Source: Lachnospiraceae bacterium (lineage in GTDB: Bacteria > Bacillota > Clostridia > Lachnospirales > Lachnospiraceae). Taken from it: DNA of 8,045 bases. Below are positions 1-6,139 of the stretch, piece by piece (position 1 is the stretch's first letter; each line of letters opens with the position of its first letter). Position numbers and translations under genes: made by a program. The stretch spans positions 1 through 8,045 of the forward strand of contig JAJQGR010000348.1 in assembly GCA_021200345.1 (NCBI GenBank). Direction: 5' to 3'. The notes under the pieces were generated by a model. That model saw only the letters and a program-made list of their open reading frames with translations, did no database searches and was not told the DNA's origin.

Positions 1-23
1 TTTAGAAGAGATTGTGTTTCATG

Positions 24-61
24 AAAAGCAGGCAGATTCTTAAAAGAGTCTGCCTGCTTTT
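24..61. terminator. Strong bidirectional hairpin terminator
   Basis: A near-perfect inverted repeat: AAAAGCAGGCAGA (24-36) pairs with TCTGCCTGCTTTT (49-61). The stem continues inward through a G-U pair and a few more pairs to a loop of about four bases, giving roughly 17 pairs. Both strands end in CTTTT, so it can work in either direction. It lies about 40 bases past the stop codon of the minus-strand HEAT-repeat gene and most likely ends that transcript. It could also end an unseen plus-strand gene to the left. Confidence 0.85.
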
Positions 62-102
62 GAAGTTATGCTTTTGATGTGGGGCCGATGATCGACCAGG
101 GT

Positions 103-441
103 TTATTCGTCGCCTACCCGTTTTTCAATATTTGCGAGAGCTTCTCTGATCACGGCGATCATGCTCTCATCCTTTTCACGGGAGAGAACCAGGCGGAGGT
201 GCGTTATTACATAGCTGTCTCCGGAAAGTCCCAGTGTTTTGATGATTGCTTTGCGAACTTCCGGATCGGGATCCTCTTCCATGCGAATCAGAACATTCTG
301 AGAATCCTCAGTCTGCGGCACCTGCCCCAGTCCTTCAATTGCGGCCAGACGAACCTCTTTGTCCTTATCCTGAGCCAGAGAGATCAGTTTATCGGTCTTT
401 CCTTTTTCTACATATTTAGCTACCTTTTCAATTTTTCCCAT
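103..441 (-). CDS. Small HEAT-repeat domain protein
   Basis: A 112-residue soluble protein made almost entirely of HEAT-like helical repeats: about residues 16-42 (with KEVRLAAIEGLGQV), 48-73 (with PDPEVRKAIIKTLG) and 78-107. The recurring pattern of D/P, then E-V-R, then an A-rich helix and G-L-G is typical of HEAT_2/PBS-lyase-type repeats, which act as protein-protein interaction scaffolds; no catalytic residues are visible. There is no signal peptide or membrane segment. The start is supported by AAAGGAC seven bases upstream on the minus strand and by a promoter at 499-527. It is monocistronic: the next gene is divergent and a terminator follows. A plus-strand frame overlaps the same DNA but shows no domain. 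The partner and role are unknown. Confidence 0.85.
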   Translation of the reverse strand: MGKIEKVAKYVEKGKTDKLISLAQDKDKEVRLAAIEGLGQVPQTEDSQNVLIRMEEDPDPEVRKAIIKTLGLSGDSYVITHLRLVLSREKDESMIAVIREALANIEKRVGDE

Positions 442-498
442 AATTTTTGTCCTTTCTTTGGTAAATCACAGAGCTTAATTGTTTTAAATGTTATAGAA

Positions 499-527
499 AA
501 AATAGCACAAATGTAAATGCCGGTCAA
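499..527 (-). promoter_or_regulatory. Sigma-A-type promoter for the HEAT-repeat gene
   Basis: Read on the minus strand, TTGACC (522-527) is followed after exactly 17 bases by TATTTT (499-504). The -10 lies about 57 bases upstream of the HEAT-gene start codon. The -35 is five of six to consensus and the -10 is weaker. This is a by-eye prediction. Confidence 0.5.
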
Positions 528-585
528 GGTGGATGAACAATCGTTAATTAAAATTTTATATATCTAATAAAAATAAACAGATAAT

Positions 586-595
586 AAACCGGTTT
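586..595. promoter_or_regulatory. AAACCGGTTT palindrome, likely LacI-family operator
   Basis: A perfect 10-bp palindrome with the central CG typical of operators bound by LacI/GalR-family sugar repressors. It sits three bases upstream of the -35 box of the transporter promoter (599-627), in an otherwise AT-rich stretch. A site abutting a promoter that drives a sugar transporter and alpha-glucosidase is where such a repressor would be expected. No regulator gene is in the window, so the binding protein is inferred. Confidence 0.55.
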
Positions 596-598
596 TAC

Positions 599-627
599 TT
601 GCCTGTATTTTTGGCGCGTGATACAAT
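599..627 (+). promoter_or_regulatory. Promoter of the alpha-glucoside operon
   Basis: TTGCCT (599-604) and TACAAT (622-627) are separated by exactly 17 bases, a good sigma-A match. The -10 is about 26 bases before the ATG of the transporter gene, leaving a short leader that holds the AGGAGG at 642-647. An AT-rich stretch (about 541-585) upstream could act as an UP element. Confidence 0.65.
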
Positions 628-653
628 GAGCGCAAGCAGAGAGGAGGATTTGT

Positions 654-1994
654 ATGGCTGAAAAGTTAGATTACAGAAGAACCTTTTTTATTGGACTGGC
701 ATTTATGTCCATCAGCGCTTTCTGGCAGATGTATGATAACATTATCCCGCTGATCCTGACGAACAGCTTCGGGATCGGAGATACTCTTACCGGCACGATT
801 ATGGCCATGGACAATGTACTTGCCCTGGTGCTTCTGCCGTTTTTTGGCGCAATGTCAGACAGGGTGAACACAAGAATCGGGAAGCGGACCCCTTTCATTT
901 TAACCGGCACATTTCTGGCAGTCATCTTCCTGATGATATTGCCTCTGGCAGACCGGATCAGAAATTTACCCCTGTTTATCGGCGCATTGTTTTTACTTTT
1001 GCTGTCCATGGGACTGTATCGTTCCCCGGCAGTGGCCCTGATGCCGGATTTAACGCCCAAACCCCTCCGCAGCAAGGGAAACGCGGTGATTAACCTGATG
1101 GGAGCCGTGGGAGGAGTTTATACACTGATTATGATCCGACTGCTGGTTGGATCCGGAACCACCCCTGATTATTTCCCACTGATGTCTTCTGTCGGTCTTC
1201 TGATGATACTGGCGGTACTGATTTTATATAAAACTGTGCCGGAGAAAAAGCTCAGGGACGAAATGGAAGAGAGCCAGCGGCTGACCGGCCTGGATGTTGC
1301 GGCACAGGCGGAAAGCAGTCTGAAAGCAGGGAGAGGTGTGAATGCACAGGAACCAGACGCTGAGAAAAAGGCACAGAAGCTGCCAAAGGACGTCTTTCGA
1401 AGCCTGATTTTTATCCTTTTGTCTGTCTCTCTCTGGTACATGGCTTATAATGCGGTTACCACGGCGTTCTCCAGATATGCGACCAGTGTCTGGGGATTGG
1501 AGAGTGGCGCTTATGCGAACTGTCTGATGGTAGCGACTGTTGCGGCAATTATCAGTTATCTGCCCATTGGTTTTATTTCAGGGAAAATTGGCCGTAAAAA
1601 GACGATCATGGGCGGTGTGATTCTGATGGCGGGCTGTTTTCTGGCCGCATCTTTCTTTGGACAATATCATGCAGCGATCAATATCGGGTTTGCCCTGATT
1701 GGCTTTGGCTGGGCGGCAATCAATGTCAATTCTTTCCCTATGGTGGTGGAAATATCAGGCAGCGGAGATGTGGGAAAATATACCGGTTATTACTATACCT
1801 TTTCCATGGCCGCGCAGGTAGTGACACCGATTTTGTCAGGCTGGCTGCTGGAACATGTATCCTATAGAACGTTGTTCCCTTATGCCACAGTGTTTTCCCT
1901 TCTGGCGCTGCTGACCATGTCTCAGGTCAGGCACGGGGATTCCAAACCGGAGAAGAAAGCCAGTCTGCTGGAAAATTTTGATGTGGATGACTGA
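654..1994 (+). CDS. SLC45-type MFS sugar:cation symporter
   Basis: A 446-residue integral membrane protein with about twelve hydrophobic segments in two halves (about residues 10-195 and 250-425), joined by a charged, probably cytoplasmic loop (about 196-248). The loop between TM2 and TM3 reads GAMSDRVNTRIGKRTPFI (65-82), matching the G-x-x-S-D-R...R-x-G-[RK]-R-x-P-F-I signature of SLC45/GPH-like disaccharide transporters. A second-half equivalent, SGKIGRKK, is at 309-316. Characterised SLC45 members move sucrose or related glucosides with protons. AGGAGG lies six bases before the ATG. It is the first gene of an operon with a GDPD and a GH13 glucosidase, so its cargo is probably a small alpha-glucoside. 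The exact substrate cannot be read from the sequence. Confidence 0.88.
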   Translation: MAEKLDYRRTFFIGLAFMSISAFWQMYDNIIPLILTNSFGIGDTLTGTIMAMDNVLALVLLPFFGAMSDRVNTRIGKRTPFILTGTFLAVIFLMILPLADRIRNLPLFIGALFLLLLSMGLYRSPAVALMPDLTPKPLRSKGNAVINLMGAVGGVYTLIMIRLLVGSGTTPDYFPLMSSVGLLMILAVLILYKTVPEKKLRDEMEESQRLTGLDVAAQAESSLKAGRGVNAQEPDAEKKAQKLPKDVFRSLIFILLSVSLWYMAYNAVTTAFSRYATSVWGLESGAYANCLMVATVAAIISYLPIGFISGKIGRKKTIMGGVILMAGCFLAASFFGQYHAAINIGFALIGFGWAAINVNSFPMVVEISGSGDVGKYTGYYYTFSMAAQVVTPILSGWLLEHVSYRTLFPYATVFSLLALLTMSQVRHGDSKPEKKASLLENFDVDD

Positions 1995-2072
1995 GATATT
2001 TGATTTGAATATAAAGAACAAGGTGCGATAACAGAAAAGTGATATTTTGAAAAAATCAGGATGGTGACAGAT

Positions 2073-2936
2073 ATGAACTGCAAAAAAGCACTGATAACAG
2101 GAACAACCATCGCAGCGGAAATCACAGGATTGTATCTGGCGGCAGTTTTTCCGCGTGGCAAAAAGGATCGGGCAGACCGAACGCCCTTTCTGTATAAGAC
2201 ATCTTCCGGGAATGATCGCTGGCTGTACGCTCATCGGGGACTTCATGACAATGAAAGTGAGGCTCCGGAGAATTCTATGGCAGCCTTTCAGAGGGCAGTT
2301 GTAGCAGGATATGGAATTGAGCTTGATGTCCAGCTGACGAAGGATAAGGTGCCGGTGGTTTTCCATGACAGTACATTGAAACGGGTATGCGGTGTGACGG
2401 GCAGCGTTAGTGATTATACCTTTGAGGAGCTGCAGAATTTTTCCCTTTGTATGTCGGAAGAACGAATTCCCAGATTTGCGGACGTGCTTCGCCTGATCAA
2501 TGGACAGGTGCCTTTGATTGTAGAATATAAGCTTGAGTCCTTTGATACGGAGGTCTGTGTGCTTGGCAACGACCTGCTTGACCAATATCAGGGACTTTAC
2601 TGTATTGAATCCTTTCATCCGGCAGCGGTTCACTGGTATAAGAAGCATCGGCCGGATATCATGCGCGGACAGCTGTCCATGAACTTTACTGTGGATCCCC
2701 AGAATCGCAGGAAGCCGGTCTACTGGCTTATGACATATCTGATGTTTGATTTCTGGACAAAGCCGGATTTTATTGCTTATGATCACCATGCTGCAAACAA
2801 TCTGTCTTTCCAGATCACGACAAAGCTTTTTGGTGCGTTACCGGTTGCCTGGACCATCAAAAGTAAGGAACAGCTTCAGGAAGCAAAAAAGAACTTTCAG
2901 CTGTTTATTTTTGACAGTTTTCGCCCGGTGGAATAA
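2073..2936 (+). CDS. Membrane-anchored glycerophosphodiester phosphodiesterase
   Basis: GDPD-family TIM-barrel enzyme (287 residues), expected to hydrolyse glycerophosphodiesters to glycerol-3-phosphate and an alcohol. Family motifs appear in order: HRG at 54-56, PEN at 65-67, ELD at 83-85 (metal-binding E and D), HD at 98-99 (catalytic His) and VEYK at 150-153; a late WTI matches the usual conserved Trp. A hydrophobic N-terminal segment (about residues 6-26) followed by a basic stretch suggests a membrane anchor; its orientation is uncertain. An in-frame ATG lies 12 bases upstream at 2061, but its only SD-like bases (CAGG) touch the start codon, so 2073 with GGTGA at 2063-2067 is preferred. 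It lies about 78 bases after the transporter and 70 before the glucosidase with no terminator between, so co-transcription is likely. Confidence 0.88.
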   Translation: MNCKKALITGTTIAAEITGLYLAAVFPRGKKDRADRTPFLYKTSSGNDRWLYAHRGLHDNESEAPENSMAAFQRAVVAGYGIELDVQLTKDKVPVVFHDSTLKRVCGVTGSVSDYTFEELQNFSLCMSEERIPRFADVLRLINGQVPLIVEYKLESFDTEVCVLGNDLLDQYQGLYCIESFHPAAVHWYKKHRPDIMRGQLSMNFTVDPQNRRKPVYWLMTYLMFDFWTKPDFIAYDHHAANNLSFQITTKLFGALPVAWTIKSKEQLQEAKKNFQLFIFDSFRPVE

Positions 2937-2993
2937 CGTGCGGTATAACAGACAATGATGAAAAAGTCACCATATGTTAAAGTGAAAAATGAG

Positions 2994-2999
2994 AGGAGG
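2994..2999 (+). promoter_or_regulatory. Ribosome binding site fixing the glucosidase start
   Basis: AGGAGG lies seven bases before the ATG at 3007. A longer in-frame start at 2989 would place this site inside the coding region and has no SD of its own, so 3007 is the real start. Confidence 0.85.
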
Positions 3000-3006
3000 G
3001 TACATA

Positions 3007-4665
3007 ATGGAACGCACGCGATGGTACAAGGACAGGGTATTTTACCAGATCTGGCCCAGGAGCTTTATGGATGGAAACGGGGATGGAGTGGGCGACCTGT
3101 GGGGAGTGCTGGAAAAACTGGATTATATCCAGTCTCTGGGAGCTGACGGAATCTGGTTTTCCCCTCTTTATCCTTCGCCGGGAGCTGACGGAGGCTACGA
3201 TATCTCTGATTATCTGGATATTGCCCCGGAATACGGTGGCATGGAGGCTTTTAAACAGCTTCTTACTGAGGCGCATCAAAGAGGCATGAAAGTCATTATG
3301 GATCTTGTGATTAATCATACCAGCGACGAACATCCCTGGTTTGAGAAAAGCCGCCGAAGAGAAGAGCCCTACACCGATTATTATATCTGGCGGCCCGCAA
3401 AACCTGGCGGAAAGCTTCCAAATAACTGGGATAGTAATTTCGAGGGAAAGGCCTGGACCTATGACGATGTCCGCGGAGAATACTATCTCCACCTGTTTGC
3501 TGTAAAACAGCCTGATCTGAATATGGACAATCCTCTGGTGAGAGAGGAAGTGAAGAAGATTCTGCGTTTCTGGCTTGATATGGGAGTAGACGGCTTCAGA
3601 GAAGATGTGATCACCTTTATTTCCAAAGAAGAGGGACTGCCTGATGAGAAGCTGCCATTGCCTGCCGGAAAGGGAATTTCTCACTATAATCATGGCCCTC
3701 ATATTCATGAATATCTGTCTGAATTTTACAGAGATGTGTTCTCGCAGTATGACTGTCTGACCCTTGCGGAGGCGCCGATGATCACGCCTGCAAAGGCGCT
3801 TGAGTATATTGAGGAGAAGCCGGGCAATGAGCTGGATATGGTCATTCAGTTTGAGACAGAATGCGCTGACTGTCTGTTTACGGACTGGATCCCAATGAAA
3901 TTTTCCCTCCGGAAATTAAAAAGCGCGTTTTCCAGATGGCAGACGACATTAGATGGAAAAGCCTGGAATATGCTCTATATTGAAAATCACGATCATCCAA
4001 GGATTATTTCCCGTTATGGAAGTGAGAAGTTCCGTACAGAAAGCGGGAAAATGCTGGCAGTATCGTATCTTTTTCAGAAGGGAACTCCTTTTATCTATCA
4101 GGGACAGGAGATTGGTATGACCAACTGGCGGCCGGATTCGCCTGATAAATATAAAGATGTACAGACAATCTGGAAATATCAGAATACAGCGCTCAATCAG
4201 TCGGATGAGAAGAGGCTCCATCGCCTGTGGCGGTCTGCCCGTGATTCTGCGCGCACACCGGTTCAGTGGTCCTCGGAACCGCATGCCGGTTTTTCCCAGG
4301 GAAAGCCCTGGACTTCTGTCAATAAAAATTATCGCAGAGTAAATGTGGCCGCTCAGGAAAAGGATTCGGATTCATTGCTAAATTTTTACAGGAAAGCGAT
4401 TGCTCTGCGCAAAAATCTGGATGTGGTGAAAAACGGCACTTATCAGGAACACGAGAAAAGCTCTTCACAGCATTATATATATTCCAGAGAGACCGCTTCG
4501 CAAAAATTATATGTCATCTGTTCTTTCGCTAAAAAAGAAACAAAATGGAAGTGCCCCAAAGGTCTTGATATAGAACACTCGAAATTAATCTTACAGAACT
4601 ATAAGGAAACGCTGCCCGACAGACTTAAGCCTTATGAAACAAGAGTTTATCTGATGGAACAGTGA
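3007..4665 (+). CDS. GH13 subfamily 31 alpha-glucosidase (oligo-1,6-glucosidase-like)
   Basis: A 552-residue cytoplasmic glycoside hydrolase without signal peptide, the usual length for oligo-1,6-glucosidases. The N-terminus reads WYKDRVFYQIWPRSF, then a calcium-site-like DGNGDGVGD (22-30). GH13 motifs: region I DLVINH (99-104); region II DGFREDVI with nucleophile D200; region III LAEAP with acid/base E255; region IV ENHDHPR with transition-state D329; QPDLN is at about 168-172. The residue after the nucleophile is Val, which in characterised GH13_31 enzymes goes with alpha-1,6 rather than alpha-1,4 preference (Ala/Thr). It would release glucose from isomaltose-type oligosaccharides or related alpha-glucosides brought in by the SLC45 transporter. 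It is the last gene of the operon, followed by a terminator at 4679-4704. Closest named relatives would be MalL/oligo-1,6-glucosidases, but trehalulose or sucrose hydrolysis cannot be excluded. Confidence 0.93.
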   Translation: MERTRWYKDRVFYQIWPRSFMDGNGDGVGDLWGVLEKLDYIQSLGADGIWFSPLYPSPGADGGYDISDYLDIAPEYGGMEAFKQLLTEAHQRGMKVIMDLVINHTSDEHPWFEKSRRREEPYTDYYIWRPAKPGGKLPNNWDSNFEGKAWTYDDVRGEYYLHLFAVKQPDLNMDNPLVREEVKKILRFWLDMGVDGFREDVITFISKEEGLPDEKLPLPAGKGISHYNHGPHIHEYLSEFYRDVFSQYDCLTLAEAPMITPAKALEYIEEKPGNELDMVIQFETECADCLFTDWIPMKFSLRKLKSAFSRWQTTLDGKAWNMLYIENHDHPRIISRYGSEKFRTESGKMLAVSYLFQKGTPFIYQGQEIGMTNWRPDSPDKYKDVQTIWKYQNTALNQSDEKRLHRLWRSARDSARTPVQWSSEPHAGFSQGKPWTSVNKNYRRVNVAAQEKDSDSLLNFYRKAIALRKNLDVVKNGTYQEHEKSSSQHYIYSRETASQKLYVICSFAKKETKWKCPKGLDIEHSKLILQNYKETLPDRLKPYETRVYLMEQ

Positions 4666-4678
4666 GGAAGCTGCGGGG

Positions 4679-4704
4679 AAAGGAGGGCGTTTTTGCCCTC
4701 TTTT
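4679..4704. terminator. Terminator between convergent genes
   Basis: AAAGGAGGGC (4679-4688) pairs with GCCCTCTTTT (4695-4704) around a six-base GTTTTT loop: ten pairs including one G-U, GC-rich at the top and ending in TTTT on the plus strand. It lies 13 bases after the glucosidase stop codon and ends the sugar operon. It also lies about 12 bases past the stop of the convergent metallophosphoesterase gene, where its T-tract is weaker. Confidence 0.85.
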
Positions 4705-4715
4705 CTGCCGTCATT

Positions 4716-5261
4716 TTATAAGGTCAGGGAATGATAAACTGTTCCGTCAAGCCGCTTCCACAGTATTTCTGTTCCTTCCAGGATCATGTAGCTGTGGGGA
4801 GTATCTTCTTTTGGAATGGAAACGCTCCCCGGATTCAGGTATAAATTGTCGCTTCCGAAGGATTCCCAGGCGGGAACGTGGGTGTGGCCATGGAGCAGCA
4901 CATCTCCTGGCTGTAATGGCGGCAGGGATGATGTGTTGAAATGATGACCGTGGGTAGCGTAGATCAGCCTTTTTTCGGTAATCACAATGCAATAGTCCGC
5001 CATAATGGGAAATTTCAGCACCATCTGGTCCACCTCTGTGTCGCAATTTCCGCGGACACACAAAATTTTCTGCTTTTGCTCATTGAGCATGTCTGCCACA
5101 GCCTTTGTGTTATATTCAACCGGAAGCGGGTTCCTTGGTCCATGGTACAGCAGATCTCCAAGAAGTAAAAGCCGATCAGCCTGCTCCTGATTGAATGCGG
5201 CAAGCATTTGGCGGCAGTAATACGCGGAACCGTGAATATCAGATGCAATCATGTATTTCAT
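4716..5261 (-). CDS. yfcE: YfcE-family metallophosphoesterase (phosphodiesterase)
   Basis: A 181-residue calcineurin-like phosphoesterase of the YfcE/MJ0936 type, the usual length for this family. Dinuclear metal ligands are all visible: SDIHG (D8, H10), GDLLYHGP (D36), GNCD (N72), THGHH (H104) and GHTH (H126, H128), followed by LNPGS at 142-146. Such enzymes hydrolyse phosphodiester bonds in model substrates; the physiological substrate is unknown. It is cytoplasmic, with no signal peptide. The start is supported by GGAGG nine bases upstream and an extended -10 promoter at 5326-5354. It is transcribed alone, convergent to the sugar operon, so the shared neighbourhood with the GDPD is probably coincidental. 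Confidence 0.93.
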   Translation of the reverse strand: MKYMIASDIHGSAYYCRQMLAAFNQEQADRLLLLGDLLYHGPRNPLPVEYNTKAVADMLNEQKQKILCVRGNCDTEVDQMVLKFPIMADYCIVITEKRLIYATHGHHFNTSSLPPLQPGDVLLHGHTHVPAWESFGSDNLYLNPGSVSIPKEDTPHSYMILEGTEILWKRLDGTVYHSLTL

Positions 5262-5325
5262 AAATCATTTCCTCCATCCAAAGACTTGAGACTTTCGTTT
5301 TCATATAGCCTGACTATTGCTTAAT

Positions 5326-5354
5326 ACTATATCAGACAAAGGCAGAGTTGTCAC
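5326..5354 (-). promoter_or_regulatory. Extended -10 promoter for yfcE
   Basis: Read on the minus strand, GTGACA (5349-5354), a 17-base spacer, then TATAGT (5326-5331) preceded by TGA, which makes an extended -10. The -10 lies about 64 bases before the yfcE start codon. Confidence 0.6.
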
Positions 5355-5418
5355 GTTTTCCATGAAGAATCAATATTTTGTTTCGAAATCATGAGGAATA
5401 CCGTGGATGAAAAATCCC

Positions 5419-5447
5419 TTGCTTTCATTCTTTTTGATGATTACAAT
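5419..5447 (+). promoter_or_regulatory. Promoter for the Rpn-like gene
   Basis: TTGCTT (5419-5424), a 17-base spacer, then TACAAT (5442-5447). The -10 lies about 33 bases before the GTG start at 5481. The region is divergent to the yfcE promoter, with about 65 bases between the two -35 boxes. Confidence 0.55.
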
Positions 5448-5466
5448 GATGGATAAGAGGAGCCAT

Positions 5467-5472
5467 GGGAGG
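5467..5472 (+). promoter_or_regulatory. Ribosome binding site supporting a GTG start
   Basis: GGGAGG lies eight bases before GTG at 5481. A second weaker site, AGGTGA (5479-5484), is five bases before an in-frame ATG at 5490, so the true start may be either, a difference of three residues. Confidence 0.6.
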
Positions 5473-5480
5473 TAAGCAAG

Positions 5481-6026
5481 GTGAGAAATATGAGTAATGC
5501 GAATTTTAAATTTAAAAGTGTGTCAGGCGCTGACCTGGTGGAATATTGGCGCGGCAATGAGGAGTTTGCTGATTTGTTCAATTCCAGTCTGTATTACGGC
5601 TTATATGGAATAGACCCGGAAACATTAAGGGATGATGATCTGGATTTTGCAAAAGCTTTTCCGGATGATCTATATGCAGGTAATATTGTGGCAAAGGTTT
5701 CAGACCAGACAAAAGGGTATTTCATGATTCTGAGCATTGACGCTAACTATCCAACAAATCACGCGATAGTGGAGAATTCTTTGAAATATGAAGCGGCCGC
5801 CTATGAAAAACAGATCAAAGGTCCAGGTGATGTTTATCCGGTGGATATGATCGTATTTTATGCGGGAAAGGAACGTTGGGAAGGTCCCAAAGCGCTGCCT
5901 GTGGGGCATAATAGAAAGCCTTATTTGAAAGAGCAAAAGCTGAATGTTATAGAAGCGCGGGTTGACAATCTGCCATTTGAAAATGAAAATAATAAACGAC
6001 TGATCCAATGGATCAGGGAAGAATAA
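5481..6026 (+). CDS. Short Rpn-family (PD-(D/E)XK nuclease/transposase-like) protein, probably degenerate
   Basis: A 181-residue protein resembling the N-terminal and central part of Rpn recombination-promoting nuclease/putative transposase proteins common in Clostridia. Matching landmarks, recalled from the family: EFADLFNSSLYYG (28-40) followed by PETLR; NHAIVENSLKYEAAAYEKQI (93-112) for the usual 'YAMPIRNM-YDALEY-QI' helix; and VYPVDMIVFYAGKERWEGPKAL (118-139) for 'LYPVITLVIYYG-K-WDGP-SL'. The core acidic strand, normally G-(I/L)-E-N-Q, is SIDANY here (85-90), and the preceding R-D pair is also not seen, so nuclease activity is doubtful. Family members are usually about 280-330 residues, so the C-terminal third is missing although no frameshift is obvious. 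The start is GTG with GGGAGG eight bases upstream. It has its own promoter and no clear terminator. Identification is from the motif pattern only. Confidence 0.7.
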   Translation: MRNMSNANFKFKSVSGADLVEYWRGNEEFADLFNSSLYYGLYGIDPETLRDDDLDFAKAFPDDLYAGNIVAKVSDQTKGYFMILSIDANYPTNHAIVENSLKYEAAAYEKQIKGPGDVYPVDMIVFYAGKERWEGPKALPVGHNRKPYLKEQKLNVIEARVDNLPFENENNKRLIQWIREE

Positions 6027-6069
6027 TTCAGGTTTATTTTCATTAGATGCAGTCAAGTTTTTCTGAGTC

Positions 6070-6098
6070 TTGTCGAACGAATGTTTTTGTGTTATTCT
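6070..6098 (+). promoter_or_regulatory. Promoter for the flavin reductase gene
   Basis: TTGTCG (6070-6075), a 17-base spacer, then TATTCT (6093-6098), about 41 bases before the ATG at 6140. A TATAGT at 6103-6108 is an alternative -10 but lacks a good -35. Confidence 0.45.
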
Positions 6099-6139
6099 GA
6101 ATTATAGTGACAAAGTATAAGAACTAAGAAAGGACAGCC

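Noticed and set aside
79..516. Plus-strand open frame of about 145 codons opposite the HEAT-repeat gene
   Set aside because: It shows no domain or ribosome binding site and begins only 18 bases beyond a terminator. The minus-strand frame has clear HEAT repeats, an SD and a promoter.
622..642. A catabolite-repression (cre) site around TGAGCGCAAGCA
   Set aside because: The spacing between the TG and CA ends is shorter than in the cre consensus and the inner bases do not match.
1836..2789. Minus-strand open frame of about 317 codons
   Set aside because: It is antisense to the transporter end and the GDPD, both of which have clear family motifs. The translated product is rich in Cys, His, Arg and Ile and has no recognisable fold.
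2977..3708. Minus-strand open frame of about 243 codons
   Set aside because: Antisense to the GH13 catalytic domain, with no family resemblance and no upstream SD.
4716..5261. A functional link between yfcE and the GDPD in one phosphodiester pathway
   Set aside because: The genes are convergent with separate promoters and a terminator between them. YfcE-family substrates are unrelated as far as is known, so adjacency alone does not support a shared pathway.
5391..5456. Possible 21-codon peptide between yfcE and the Rpn-like gene
   Set aside because: No ribosome binding site, and it overlaps the predicted promoter at 5419-5447.
6000..6016. CTGATCC-AAT-GGATCAG inverted repeat at the end of the Rpn-like gene, as a terminator
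   Set aside because: It lies inside the coding region and is not followed by a T-tract. The loop is only three bases and the stem is short.
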